Positions 1 through 7,436 of a stretch of DNA of 64,000 nt are shown here, in pieces (the stretch's first letter is position 1; the number at the start of each line of letters is the position of its first letter). The stretch spans positions 1 through 64,000 of the forward strand of contig CAYJLE010000007.1 in the NCBI GenBank assembly GCA_964370985.1, in the 5' to 3' direction. The position numbers were made by a program, and so were the translations under genes. The notes beneath the pieces were generated by a model that made no database searches, was not told where the DNA came from, and saw nothing but the letters and a program-made list of their open reading frames with translations. The DNA is from JAHDVS01 sp964370985. GTDB taxonomy: Bacteria > Actinomycetota > Thermoleophilia > Gaiellales > Gaiellaceae.

Positions 1-95
1 GTCAGACCCCTTGATACGAGCGGACTCAGATCTCGCGGCCTGATCCGCACCGGAAGCCGCATCGCGGAGGGGAAGACAGCCCGGGGTCTGACCCC
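1..95. repeat. GGGGTC/GACCCC palindromic repeat pair
   Basis: The window opens with GTCAGACCCC (1-10), and its reverse complement GGGGTCTGAC recurs at 83-92. The second copy extends to GGGGTCTGACCCC (83-95), itself a palindrome around a central T. The 72 bases between have no obvious gene. The arrangement looks like a pair of REP-like elements flanking a short spacer; the left copy is cut by the window edge. No transposase is adjacent. The rest of 96-161 holds nothing I recognise. Confidence 0.55.
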
Positions 96-161
96 TCGCG
101 AACCCCCTGCACAGGCGGACGGGCATGGCCGCAACCGACCTGCTCAGGCCCCGCACCTCGC

Positions 162-1148
162 TTAGCCCTCGAGGCGCGCGAACGCCTCATCGACGAGCCG
201 GGGCATGTCGGCCCAGATGTTGTCGGAGCCGAGGACGACCGCGATCACCGAGTGCTCGCCGCGCCGCACGGCGACCGCCAGGCAGCCGCCGGCCAGGGTC
301 GTGTAGCCGGTCTTGACGCCGTAGGTGCCCTCGTACGTCCACAGCATCTTGTTGTGGTTCACCCACTCCTTCGCGTACGTCGGCGGCGGCCAGGAGACGC
401 GCCTGACGCGGGTGCGCACGATCGACGCGAAGACGGGGTTCTCGAGCGCCTGCCGCGCCACGATCGCCTGGTCGCGCGCGCTCGAGAGATTCGTGTCGTC
501 GTTCAGCCCGGACGCGCTGCGGTACGTCGTGTCGGTCATGCCGAGCTCCCGCGCCCGCTCGTTCATCAGCCGGTAGAACCGGCTGATCGAGCCGCCGCTC
601 GCGCCGTAGGCGAGCGTCTCCGCCGTGTCGTTCGTCGACTCGAGCAGCGCGGAGTAGAGAAGCTGCTTGCGCACGTACCAGCGGCCAGCTCTGAGCCCCT
701 CGAGGTTTGGCTCGACGCGCGTCGCCTCCGCGGGCACCCGCACCTTCCGGGCAAGCTCGCCGGCTTCGATGACCAGGAGCCCCGTCATGATCTTCGTGAG
801 CGACGCGACCGGCAGCGGCTGCCGCTCGTGCCGCGCGACGAGGATCTGCCCGGTTCCGGCGTCGAGGGCGATAAAGGCGCGCGCGGTCAGCTTTGGCCGG
901 AGCTCGACCTCGTGCGCGTCCGGCCCGTAGAAGAGCGGCGCGAGCGCCTGCTGGGTCTCGGGCTCCTCCACGAGTGGGGCGGTCGCCGGCGACTCCGTCG
1001 CCGTCTCGAGCACGCCCGCGGACGACGCCGGTGGCGTCGCGCTCGCAGCCGGCGGCTCGTCGTCGCCCCCGAGCGCGAGCGGGAGGCCGACGCCGAGGCC
1101 GGCGGCGACCAGCACGGCGAGGAGAGCCAGGGGCCGGCGGACTCTCAC
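162..1148 (-). CDS. D-alanyl-D-alanine carboxypeptidase (peptidase S11)
   Basis: Penicillin-binding DD-carboxypeptidase that trims the terminal D-Ala of peptidoglycan stem peptides outside the membrane. The three active-site motifs are in order: SLTK near residue 116 (SxxK, nucleophile serine), STN near 171 (SxN) and KTG near 279. An N-terminal hydrophobic segment (about residues 5-28) after an arginine-rich start acts as signal or anchor, followed by an Ala/Pro/Glu-rich linker. The distal C-terminal domain of DacA is absent, giving a short form of about 328 residues. I prefer the GTG at 1148 because a TATGGT box sits 7 nt upstream; the ATG at 1160 would add four residues but overlaps that box. 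It is divergent from the epimerase gene. Confidence 0.9.
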   Translation of the reverse strand: MRVRRPLALLAVLVAAGLGVGLPLALGGDDEPPAASATPPASSAGVLETATESPATAPLVEEPETQQALAPLFYGPDAHEVELRPKLTARAFIALDAGTGQILVARHERQPLPVASLTKIMTGLLVIEAGELARKVRVPAEATRVEPNLEGLRAGRWYVRKQLLYSALLESTNDTAETLAYGASGGSISRFYRLMNERARELGMTDTTYRSASGLNDDTNLSSARDQAIVARQALENPVFASIVRTRVRRVSWPPPTYAKEWVNHNKMLWTYEGTYGVKTGYTTLAGGCLAVAVRRGEHSVIAVVLGSDNIWADMPRLVDEAFARLEG

Positions 1149-1171
1149 GGCCAGTACCATAGGCGCCCGTG
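1146..1171. promoter_or_regulatory. Overlapping divergent -10 elements, leaderless starts
   Basis: TACCAT at 1155-1160 lies 8 nt before the plus-strand GTG at 1169. On the minus strand TATGGT (1161-1156) lies 7 nt before the GTG at 1148. The two boxes share five base pairs, so only one polymerase should be able to occupy the site at a time. Neither gene has a Shine-Dalgarno sequence. Promoter function is inferred from position and from the same pattern at many other starts in the window. Confidence 0.5.
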
Positions 1172-2089
1172 CGGGCGATCGTGACCGGAGGCGCGGGCTT
1201 CATCGGCTCGCACGTCGTGGACGCGCTCCTCGCACGGGACGACGAGGTCGCCGTCCTCGACAACCTGGCGAGCGGTCGCCGGGAGAACGTCGACCCCCGG
1301 GCCGAGCTCGTCGAGGGCGACATCCGCGACGCGGCGACCGTGGACGGGCTGTTCGATCGCGTACGGCCCGGTGTCTGCTTCCACCTCGCCGCCCAGGCCG
1401 ACGTGCGCGTGTCGGTCGCTCGGCCCGACTTCGACTGCGAGGTGAACGTGCTCGGCACGCTCCGCGTGCTCGACGCAGCCCGGCGCGCCGGCACCCGCCT
1501 CGTGTTCGCGTCGACCGGCGGGGCGATCTACGGGGAATGCGAGCGGCCCGCCGGGGAGAGCTCCGCGAGGCAGCCGCTCTCCCCCTACGGCACCGCGAAG
1601 CTCGCGGCCGAGGAGTACCTCGCCACGTACAACCGCCTCTACGACTCGGGCCACGTGGCGCTCCGATTCGGCAACGTGTACGGGCCACGCCAGGACCCGC
1701 ACGGGGAGGCCGGGGTGGTCGCGATCTTCCTCGGCCTGCTAGCGAGCCGCGGCGCGCCGACGGTGTTCGGAGACGGGAGCCAGCGGCGCGACTACGTGTT
1801 CGTCGCCGACGTGGTGCGCGCGGCGCTCGCCGCCGCAGGCCGCTCCGGCGGCGTCTTCAACGTAGGCACGGGCACCGCCACGTCGGTGCTCGAGCTGCTC
1901 GACGCGTGCCGCCGCGTGACCGGCGTCGACGGCTCGGCGACGCACGCGCCCCCGCGTGAGGGCGAGCTCGCCCGCAGCGTGCTCGACCCCGCCCTCGCCG
2001 AGCGCGAGCTCGGGTTCCGACCGGCCGTCTCGCTCGACGACGGCCTGCGGGCCACGTGGGAGTGGGTGCTGCAGAAGGAGCAGGCCTAG
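1169..2089 (+). CDS. NAD-dependent sugar epimerase (GalE-like SDR)
   Basis: Extended short-chain dehydrogenase, most like UDP-glucose 4-epimerases that interconvert nucleotide sugars in the cytoplasm. The Rossmann motif TGGAGFIGSH is at residues 6-15, a serine/threonine region ends in GGAIYGE, and the catalytic YxxxK is in SPYGTAKLAAEEY near residue 145. RFGNVYGPRQ follows, as in GalE and related epimerases. Length 306 is normal. The GTG start has no ribosome site and appears leaderless. The exact substrate cannot be read from sequence; UDP-glucose/galactose or a related UDP-sugar is likely, which would feed the polysaccharide genes further along. Confidence 0.85.
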   Translation: MRAIVTGGAGFIGSHVVDALLARDDEVAVLDNLASGRRENVDPRAELVEGDIRDAATVDGLFDRVRPGVCFHLAAQADVRVSVARPDFDCEVNVLGTLRVLDAARRAGTRLVFASTGGAIYGECERPAGESSARQPLSPYGTAKLAAEEYLATYNRLYDSGHVALRFGNVYGPRQDPHGEAGVVAIFLGLLASRGAPTVFGDGSQRRDYVFVADVVRAALAAAGRSGGVFNVGTGTATSVLELLDACRRVTGVDGSATHAPPREGELARSVLDPALAERELGFRPAVSLDDGLRATWEWVLQKEQA

Positions 2090-2110
2090 CCGCGGCGAAC
2101 TCACGCGACC

Positions 2111-2662
2111 GTGGACGCTCCCGCTCCGGCGCTCGCATCCTTCTCTTACCCCGAGGCCCCCTCGCGCTGGCGCCGGGCCGCGCTCCTCAGCGCCGGCATT
2201 GCCGCGCTCGAGCTCGTGGCGCTCGTCGTGATCGCGCTCGCGTTCGTCGCGAAGCCGTTCGCAAGCGACGCCGCGTCCAAGCAGCCGGCCGCCGCCCCGG
2301 CGGCGAAGGTCGCCGACGCGCAGGCGAAGCCGGCGTCGGTCGCGGCCGCCGAGGAGCCCGCGGTCGCGAAGCTGACCCGCGCCGAGACGGCGGTGCTCGT
2401 CCTGAACGGGAACGGCGTCTCCGGCGCGGCAAACGCCGCCGCCGAGCGCGTGCGTGGCCTGCGCTACCCGATCGCGGCCGTCGCGGACGCGTCGCGCCGG
2501 GACTTCCCGCGAACGATCGTGATGTACCATCCCGGCCTCCGCGGCGAGGCGCTCCGCCTCGCCCGCGACCTCGGCCTCGAGCCCGGTCGTGCGGTTCCGC
2601 TCGACGGACTGCGCACCTCCCAGCTTCGCGGCGCGAAGCTCGTGCTCGTCGTCGGCGGCTAG
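2111..2662 (+). CDS. Membrane-anchored LytR C-terminal domain protein
   Basis: 183 residues: a short cytoplasmic N-terminus, one transmembrane helix at about residues 25-45, an Ala/Lys-rich linker, then a domain from about residue 95 starting AVLVLNGNGVSGAA. That last part matches the LytR_C domain found at the end of LytR-CpsA-Psr wall-polymer ligases and as a stand-alone domain in actinobacteria. No catalytic LCP domain is present. The function is unknown, probably extracytoplasmic and cell-wall associated. GTG start 21 nt after the epimerase stop, so the two may be co-transcribed. Confidence 0.75.
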   Translation: MDAPAPALASFSYPEAPSRWRRAALLSAGIAALELVALVVIALAFVAKPFASDAASKQPAAAPAAKVADAQAKPASVAAAEEPAVAKLTRAETAVLVLNGNGVSGAANAAAERVRGLRYPIAAVADASRRDFPRTIVMYHPGLRGEALRLARDLGLEPGRAVPLDGLRTSQLRGAKLVLVVGG

Positions 2663-2678
2663 CCCCGCTGCCAGCGGG

Positions 2679-2804
2679 TAGAATTCCCTGCACAGGGCCG
2701 GAATCGGACGGACCGGTCGTGTCCGTCCGACCTTCGCGCTACCTTGCGCAGTCCGTCCCCGCGACCGGGGCGCTCGAACGCACAACGTAGTCTTCGGGGA
2801 GGAG
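2679..2804 (+). promoter_or_regulatory. Candidate promoter, structured leader and RBS of nrdJ
   Basis: A TAGAAT box at 2679-2684 could be the -10 of nrdJ. The following leader of about 120 nt holds a perfect 9-bp hairpin (CGGACGGAC 2705-2713 with GTCCGTCCG 2721-2729) and a small CCCCG/CGGGG hairpin (2757-2770). A strong Shine-Dalgarno GGGGAGGAG is at 2797-2804. I do not see the conserved B12-box or other cobalamin-riboswitch blocks, nor a clear NrdR box. The first hairpin could alternatively terminate the upstream gene, although no T-tract follows. Confidence 0.4.
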
Positions 2805-2811
2805 CTTCACG

Positions 2812-5562
2812 ATGTCGGCCGTGGATCGGACACAGCACGCACCCGTAATAGCGGACGAGGACCTGCGCAACGCCGTCGCCGATCCCGCGCGCACGTGCAG
2901 CGTCAGCCGCTACTACACGATCCCGGGCCGCGACCCCTTCGACGAGGTCGAGTGGGAGGTCCGCGACGCGCTGATCCCGGGCAAGGACGGTCCGGTGTTC
3001 GAGCAGCGCGGCGTCGAGTTCCCGCGGTTCTGGTCGCAGACCGCCACGAACATCGTCGCCCAGAAGTACTTCCGCGGCAAGCTCGGCTCGCCGGAGCGCG
3101 AGTCGAGCGTGAAGCAGATGATCGGCCGGGTCGTCGACACGATCACCGGCTGGGGCATCGAGGGCCGCTACTTCGCCGACGACGGCGACGCGGAGGCGTT
3201 CCGCGCCGAGCTGAAGGCGATCCTCGTCAACCAGCTCGCATCGTTCAACTCCCCGGTCTGGTTCAACGTCGGCTTCGAGGAGAAGCCGCAATGCTCGGCG
3301 TGCTTCATCCTCTCGGTCAACGACTCGATGGAGTCGATCCTCGACTGGATCCGCCGGGAGGGGATGATCTTCCGCGGCGGCTCCGGCGCGGGCGTCAACC
3401 TCTCGCGGCTGCGCTCGTCGAAGGAGCAGCTCTCGAAAGGTGGCCACGCGTCCGGGCCGGTCTCGTTCATGCGCGGCGCCGACGCGTCGGCGGGAACGAT
3501 CAAGTCGGGCGGCAAGACGCGGCGTGCGGCGAAGATGGTCGTCCTCGACGTCGACCACCCCGACATCGAGGAGTACATCTGGTGCAAGGCCCGCGAGGAG
3601 GAGAAGGCGCGGGTGCTCGCGGCCGCGGGCTACGACATGTCGCTCGACTCGCCGCACTGGGCGTCGATCCAGTACCAGAACGCGAACAACTCGGTTCGCG
3701 TCACCGACACGTTCATGGAGGCCGCGCGCGACGACGGGGATTGGAGCCTGACGGCGCGTACCGACGGAACCGTGCTCTCGACCACGAGGGCCCGCAGCCT
3801 GCTCCGTCAGATCGCCGAGGCTGCCTGGCAGTGCGCCGACCCGGGCGTGCAGTACGACACCACCATCAACGCGTGGCACACGACCCCGAACTCGGGGCGG
3901 ATCAACGCGTCGAACCCGTGCTCCGAATACATGCATCTCGACGACTCCGCGTGCAACCTCGCCTCGCTGAACCTGATGAAGTTCCGCCGCGAGGACGGCG
4001 AGTTCGACGTGGAGGCGTTCCAGCACGCCGTCGACACGATCTTCCTCGCGCAGGAGATCATCGTCGGCTACTCGAGCTACCCGACGCCCGAGATCGAGCG
4101 CAACGCGAGGGCCTACCGCCAGCTCGGCCTCGGCTACGCAAACCTCGGCGCGCTCCTGATGGCACGCGGGCTCCCGTACGACTCCGACGAGGGCCGCGCG
4201 TACGCGGCCGCGATCACGGCGCTGATGACCGGTCGCGCGTATCGCAAGTCGGCCGAGATCGCTGCCCGCATGAGCCCGTTCGCGGGCTACCGGCCGAACG
4301 CGGCCGCGATGCTCGGCGTGGTCGCGAAGCACCGCGCCGCCGTCGGCAACATCGAGCACGCGCACGCGGTCCCCGCCGATCTGCTCTCTGCCGCCCGGAA
4401 GGCGTGGGACGACGCGCTCGACCTCGGCGAGGCGCACGGTTTCCGCAACGCGCAGGCAAGCGTTCTTGCCCCGACCGGCACGATCAGCTTCATGATGGAT
4501 TGCGATACAACCGGGGTCGAGCCGGACTTCTCGCTCGTCAAGTCGAAGAAGCTCGTCGGCGGCGGCGAGATCACGATCGTCAACGGCACGGTGCCGATGG
4601 CGCTCGAGAAGCTCGGCTACGCGCCGGCGGAGGTCGACCAGATCGTCGCCTACATCGACGATCGCAACACGATCGTCGGGGCGCCGTTCGTGAAGACGGA
4701 GCACTACCCCGTGTTCGACTGCGCGATCGGCGAGCGGGCGATCCATTACATGGGGCACGTGAAGATGATGGGCGCCGTACAGCCGGCGATCTCTGGTGCG
4801 ATCTCGAAGACCGTCAATCTGCCCGAGCGGGTCACCGTCGACGAGGTCTCCCAGCTGCTCATCGAGGCCTGGCAGCTGGGCGTGAAGGCGATCGCGATCT
4901 ACCGCGACAACTGCAAGGTCGCCCAGCCCCTGTCCGGGAAGGACATCGGGGCGGCGGCTTCCCTGCTCGGCAAGCCCCGGCGCCGCCGGCTCCCGGACGA
5001 CCGCACCGAGGTCGGCCGCAAGTTCCGCGTCGGCGACTACGAGGGGTACATCCACGTCGGCCTGTTCGAGGACGGCACCCCGGGCGACATCTTCGTGGAC
5101 ATCGCGAAGGAGGGCACGACCCTCGCCGGCCTGATGAACTCGTTCATGATCTCCGTCTCGCTCGGCCTCCAGTACGGCGTGCCGCTCGACGTGTACGTGT
5201 CGAAGTTCAGCCACATGCGCTTCGAGCCGTCGGGGATGACGAACGACGCGGACATCCGCGTCGCGAAGTCGCTCGTCGACTACATCTTCCGCTGGATGGG
5301 GAAGAAGTTCCTCGACACGGACACGCAGCAGCAGCTCGGGATCATGAGCCCCGAGGTGAAGGCCCGGCTTGCCGAGGCGCACGATCTGCTCGAGAACGGC
5401 GGCACCGCCTCGTACACGCCGCTGGCGGCCCCGGCCGGTCAGACGGCGCTCTTCAACGCGTGGGAGGACGCCGTCGAGTGCTCCAAGTGCGGCGGCCGGA
5501 TGATCCGCACCGGCTCCTGCTACACGTGCCGCGACTGCGGCCAGAACACCGGCTGCAGCTGA
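2812..5562 (+). CDS. nrdJ: Adenosylcobalamin-dependent ribonucleotide reductase (class II)
   Basis: Reduces ribonucleotides to deoxyribonucleotides using B12 as radical source, independent of oxygen. At 916 residues it has the size of the actinobacterial monomeric enzyme. Visible landmarks: SACFILS near residue 163 with a conserved cysteine, NPCSEY at about 368-373 with active-site Cys and Glu, CNLASLNL just after, and APTGTIS near 555. The C-terminus from about residue 890 is a cysteine-rich tail (CSKCGG, CYTCRDCG, ending GCS) that re-reduces the active site or binds zinc. ATG start with a strong GGGGAGGAG Shine-Dalgarno 7 nt upstream, unlike most genes here, which look leaderless. The stop is followed directly by a homopolymer block and a scaffold gap. 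Confidence 0.96.
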   Translation: MSAVDRTQHAPVIADEDLRNAVADPARTCSVSRYYTIPGRDPFDEVEWEVRDALIPGKDGPVFEQRGVEFPRFWSQTATNIVAQKYFRGKLGSPERESSVKQMIGRVVDTITGWGIEGRYFADDGDAEAFRAELKAILVNQLASFNSPVWFNVGFEEKPQCSACFILSVNDSMESILDWIRREGMIFRGGSGAGVNLSRLRSSKEQLSKGGHASGPVSFMRGADASAGTIKSGGKTRRAAKMVVLDVDHPDIEEYIWCKAREEEKARVLAAAGYDMSLDSPHWASIQYQNANNSVRVTDTFMEAARDDGDWSLTARTDGTVLSTTRARSLLRQIAEAAWQCADPGVQYDTTINAWHTTPNSGRINASNPCSEYMHLDDSACNLASLNLMKFRREDGEFDVEAFQHAVDTIFLAQEIIVGYSSYPTPEIERNARAYRQLGLGYANLGALLMARGLPYDSDEGRAYAAAITALMTGRAYRKSAEIAARMSPFAGYRPNAAAMLGVVAKHRAAVGNIEHAHAVPADLLSAARKAWDDALDLGEAHGFRNAQASVLAPTGTISFMMDCDTTGVEPDFSLVKSKKLVGGGEITIVNGTVPMALEKLGYAPAEVDQIVAYIDDRNTIVGAPFVKTEHYPVFDCAIGERAIHYMGHVKMMGAVQPAISGAISKTVNLPERVTVDEVSQLLIEAWQLGVKAIAIYRDNCKVAQPLSGKDIGAAASLLGKPRRRRLPDDRTEVGRKFRVGDYEGYIHVGLFEDGTPGDIFVDIAKEGTTLAGLMNSFMISVSLGLQYGVPLDVYVSKFSHMRFEPSGMTNDADIRVAKSLVDYIFRWMGKKFLDTDTQQQLGIMSPEVKARLAEAHDLLENGGTASYTPLAAPAGQTALFNAWEDAVECSKCGGRMIRTGSCYTCRDCGQNTGCS

Positions 5563-5640
5563 GCCGGGGGGGGGGGGGCGGGCCCGCCCCCCCCCCCCCG
5601 CGCCGCGCGCCCCCCCCCCGCGGNNNNNNNNNNCCGTTGT
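5563..5640. other. GC homopolymer block and scaffold gap (Ns 5624-5633)
   Basis: Immediately after the nrdJ stop come a run of G, then long runs of C separated by CGCG pieces, then ten Ns. Such low-complexity sequence against a gap is typical of failed assembly rather than biology. The true intergenic sequence between nrdJ and the next gene is therefore unknown here. Confidence 0.8.
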
Positions 5641-5650
5641 GCGGGGTTTG

Positions 5651-5687
5651 CTGAGCCGCCCGGCTCGCGGCCCGCGGGGCGGCTCAG
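5651..5687. terminator. Hairpin between convergent genes
   Basis: CTGAGCCGCCC (5651-5661) pairs perfectly with GGGCGGCTCAG (5677-5687) around a 15-nt loop. It overlaps the stop codon of the minus-strand PPOX gene and lies between convergent genes, so a bidirectional terminator is plausible. There is no T-tract. Confidence 0.5.
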
Positions 5688-6103
5688 CTCGCCCAGGGGC
5701 CGATGCCGGTGACCCGCTCGACGGCGATGCGCATCACGTGGCCGGGAGGCGGGTCGTCCATCGGCGGGAACTTGACGTCCGGGCCGAGGTAGACGCGGGC
5801 GAGGCGCTGGAGCAGCTCGGGTGCTCCGCCCTCCTCGAGCCGGGCGCGCCCGTAGACGACGAGGTACTGCATCAGCCCCGGTGGCTGGATGGCCGTGCCC
5901 GTGATCGAGAGGGCGACGCGCGGGTCGCGGCGGACGTTGCGAAGCTTGCGCTGCCCCGCGGACAGGTGGGCGGAGACGATCTCGTCCCCGGCGAGGCCGA
6001 CCCAGATGCCCGTCACCTGGGGCGAGCCGTCCGGGTTGACCGTCGTGAGGTGGGCGAGCTGGCCGGACTCGATCAGCTCGCGCGCGCTATCGGGCAGCTC
6101 CAC
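5684..6103 (-). CDS. PPOX-class, probably F420-dependent oxidoreductase
   Basis: Small flavin/F420-binding split-barrel protein of the pyridoxamine-5'-phosphate-oxidase-like superfamily, about 139 residues. The beginning (LIESGQLAHLTTVNPDGSPQ) is typical: the first strands of the barrel with the NPDGSPQ turn, followed by GIWVG and LRNVRRDPRVALS, the cofactor-phosphate region of F420-dependent members. The product is cytosolic; substrates of such reductases are diverse and cannot be told here. I chose the GTG at 6103, which gives the usual short N-terminus; a GTG at 6121 is also in frame. No good ribosome site precedes either. Confidence 0.8.
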   Translation of the reverse strand: MELPDSARELIESGQLAHLTTVNPDGSPQVTGIWVGLAGDEIVSAHLSAGQRKLRNVRRDPRVALSITGTAIQPPGLMQYLVVYGRARLEEGGAPELLQRLARVYLGPDVKFPPMDDPPPGHVMRIAVERVTGIGPWAS

Positions 6104-6150
6104 GGGCGAAGGATCTCGCACCAGCGGGCCCGGCGCAAGCGCAGCGGCGA

Positions 6151-6768
6151 CTACCCGAAGACCTCGGGCGGGCTCTGCGAGCGGTAGCGGAAGACGCCCG
6201 TCAGGTCGCGGCCGCGGACGGTGCCCCACGAGTGGTAGGTGATCCCCCAGGAGTCGATCATCGAGCGGTCCGGGAAGACGCACACCTGGAGCACCGGGTC
6301 GACCTCGTCGGTGGCGGAGACCCAGCCGCCGCCGGCGCCCGGGCGACCGAACGTCTCCGTGCCGCCGAGGTTCGCGCAGTGGATCGAGGCGGGATTCGGG
6401 CCACCGGGAATGTCGCCGACGGGCGGCTGCGTGAGGTAGGCGAGCGCGGCGAGCGTCGGCTCCGTCGCGTACAGCGTCGCGAGCGAGACGAAGATCCGCG
6501 AGCCGTCGCTCGCAGACTCGAAGCGGCAGAAGCGGGCGGAGCCGGCGAGGCGAAGCGCGCTCGGGTCGTTCGTCCCGAGCGCCGGGTAGCGGGTCTGCAC
6601 CGTCCCGCCCTTGCTCCGGCAGTAGTCGGCCGCGGTTGGCGTCGCCTCGCCGGCCGCCGAGGAGTCGCTGTAGGCGGCAATCAGGATCCCCGCGACGGGG
6701 AGCGCGACCACGAGCGAGAGCCCGACCGCAAGGCGCTGCAGCGTGCTCCGTCCAGGCCTCCCCTTCAC
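6151..6768 (-). CDS. Membrane-anchored or secreted protein, two DUF333-like units
   Basis: About 205 residues. A basic N-terminus is followed by a hydrophobic helix (about residues 12-32), then an extracytoplasmic part with two similar halves. Each half has the pattern A-x-x-C-x-x-x-GGT followed by a C-x-F block: ADYCRSKGGT...FCRFES, and ASIHCANLGGT...VCVFPDRSMIDSWGI. The second resembles DUF333 (small putative haemolysin-like domain); the first looks like a diverged copy. Four cysteines could form two disulfides. The GTG at 6768 is preferred because GGAG precedes it by 9 nt; a GTG at 6801 would add 11 residues. Function unknown. Confidence 0.6.
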   Translation of the reverse strand: MKGRPGRSTLQRLAVGLSLVVALPVAGILIAAYSDSSAAGEATPTAADYCRSKGGTVQTRYPALGTNDPSALRLAGSARFCRFESASDGSRIFVSLATLYATEPTLAALAYLTQPPVGDIPGGPNPASIHCANLGGTETFGRPGAGGGWVSATDEVDPVLQVCVFPDRSMIDSWGITYHSWGTVRGRDLTGVFRYRSQSPPEVFG

Positions 6769-6859
6769 ACCGGAAGTCTCCGCGCACACCGTACGCCTCA
6801 CATCGGGGGGCTCGCTGAACCGGGCTTCGGCTTCTTACGGATCTCACGGGTCGCGGCGC

Positions 6860-6888
6860 TTGCGCCCATTGCCACGATCGCGTAGCCT
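6860..6888 (+). promoter_or_regulatory. Promoter of the SnoaL-like gene
   Basis: TTGCGC at 6860-6865, a 17-nt spacer, then TAGCCT at 6883-6888. This is a conventional -35/-10 pair, followed by a leader of about 45 nt that contains the GGAGGAGG ribosome site (6921-6928). It lies in the divergent gap 6769-6934. Confidence 0.5.
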
Positions 6889-6934
6889 GGACGCAGGGGA
6901 GCGCGGCGAAAGGCCATGCCGGAGGAGGTCACAG

Positions 6935-7378
6935 ATGAAGGAGAACGTCTCGATCGCGCGATCGTTCTACGACCACTGGAACAACCGCGACTTCGACAGA
7001 GCCGCGGCGATGTTTGCGCCGGACAGCGAGATCGTGCTGGTCGGCCACAACACCCGGCTCACCGGCCCGGAGGGAGCGACCGAGCTCGCACGGATGTGGG
7101 CGGACGGGTTCCCGGACGGGAGGGTCACGATCGACCGTACGTGCGCCTCGGGCGACTGCGCCTGCGTCGAGATGACCGGTCGCGGAACCCACACCGGGAC
7201 GCTGCGCTCGCCGGGCGGCGACATCCCGGCCACCGGCCGCTCGGTGGAGCTCGAGATGTGCGACGTGTTCGAGATCCGAGACGGGAAGATCGTCTCGTTG
7301 CGAAGCTACCTCGACTCGGGCGCCATGCTCGCGCAGCTCGGGCTGATGCCCGAGCCGCAGGTGGCCGCGACAGTCTGA
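6935..7378 (+). CDS. SnoaL-like / NTF2-fold protein
   Basis: 147 residues of the NTF2-like fold, closest to the SnoaL polyketide-cyclase-like family. Typical features are an N-terminal helix with FYDHWNNRDFDRAAAMFAPD, then GPEGATELARMWADGFPD, and a C-terminal VFEIRDGKIVSLRSYLD strand pair. Members include cyclases, small isomerases and many of unknown role; no substrate can be assigned. The ATG at 6935 is fixed by a strong GGAGGAGG Shine-Dalgarno 6 nt upstream. It is transcribed alone between a divergent neighbour and a convergent SDR gene. Confidence 0.8.
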   Translation: MKENVSIARSFYDHWNNRDFDRAAAMFAPDSEIVLVGHNTRLTGPEGATELARMWADGFPDGRVTIDRTCASGDCACVEMTGRGTHTGTLRSPGGDIPATGRSVELEMCDVFEIRDGKIVSLRSYLDSGAMLAQLGLMPEPQVAATV

Positions 7379-7380
7379 GC

Positions 7381-7398
7381 GCCCCGCCTTCGCGGGGC
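7381..7398. terminator. GC hairpin with CTTC loop
   Basis: GCCCCGC (7381-7387), loop CTTC, GCGGGGC (7392-7398) directly after the stop at 7378 and ahead of the convergent SDR gene. It is likely a bidirectional terminator, although no T-run follows. Confidence 0.6.
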
Positions 7399-7436
7399 GA
7401 GCACCCCAACCGGTCCGAGCCGTGCTCCCCGCTCAC

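Noticed and set aside
125..316. Short plus-strand frame at the left edge
   Set aside because: Arginine-rich, overlaps the DD-carboxypeptidase end, no ribosome site.
2685..2811. Cobalamin riboswitch before nrdJ
   Set aside because: The leader is too short and the conserved B12-box and core blocks are not seen.
2659..5382. Very long open frame on the minus strand opposite nrdJ
   Set aside because: It is a shadow produced by GC-rich codon bias. It has no recognisable motifs and lies entirely across a certain gene.
5563..5623. G-quadruplex or intrinsic terminator formed by the G and C runs
   Set aside because: The runs abut Ns and resemble two other blocks, so an assembly artefact is more likely.
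2895..5654. Long alternative plus-strand frame through nrdJ and the scaffold gap
   Set aside because: Arginine/proline-rich shadow frame that runs through Ns; not a protein.
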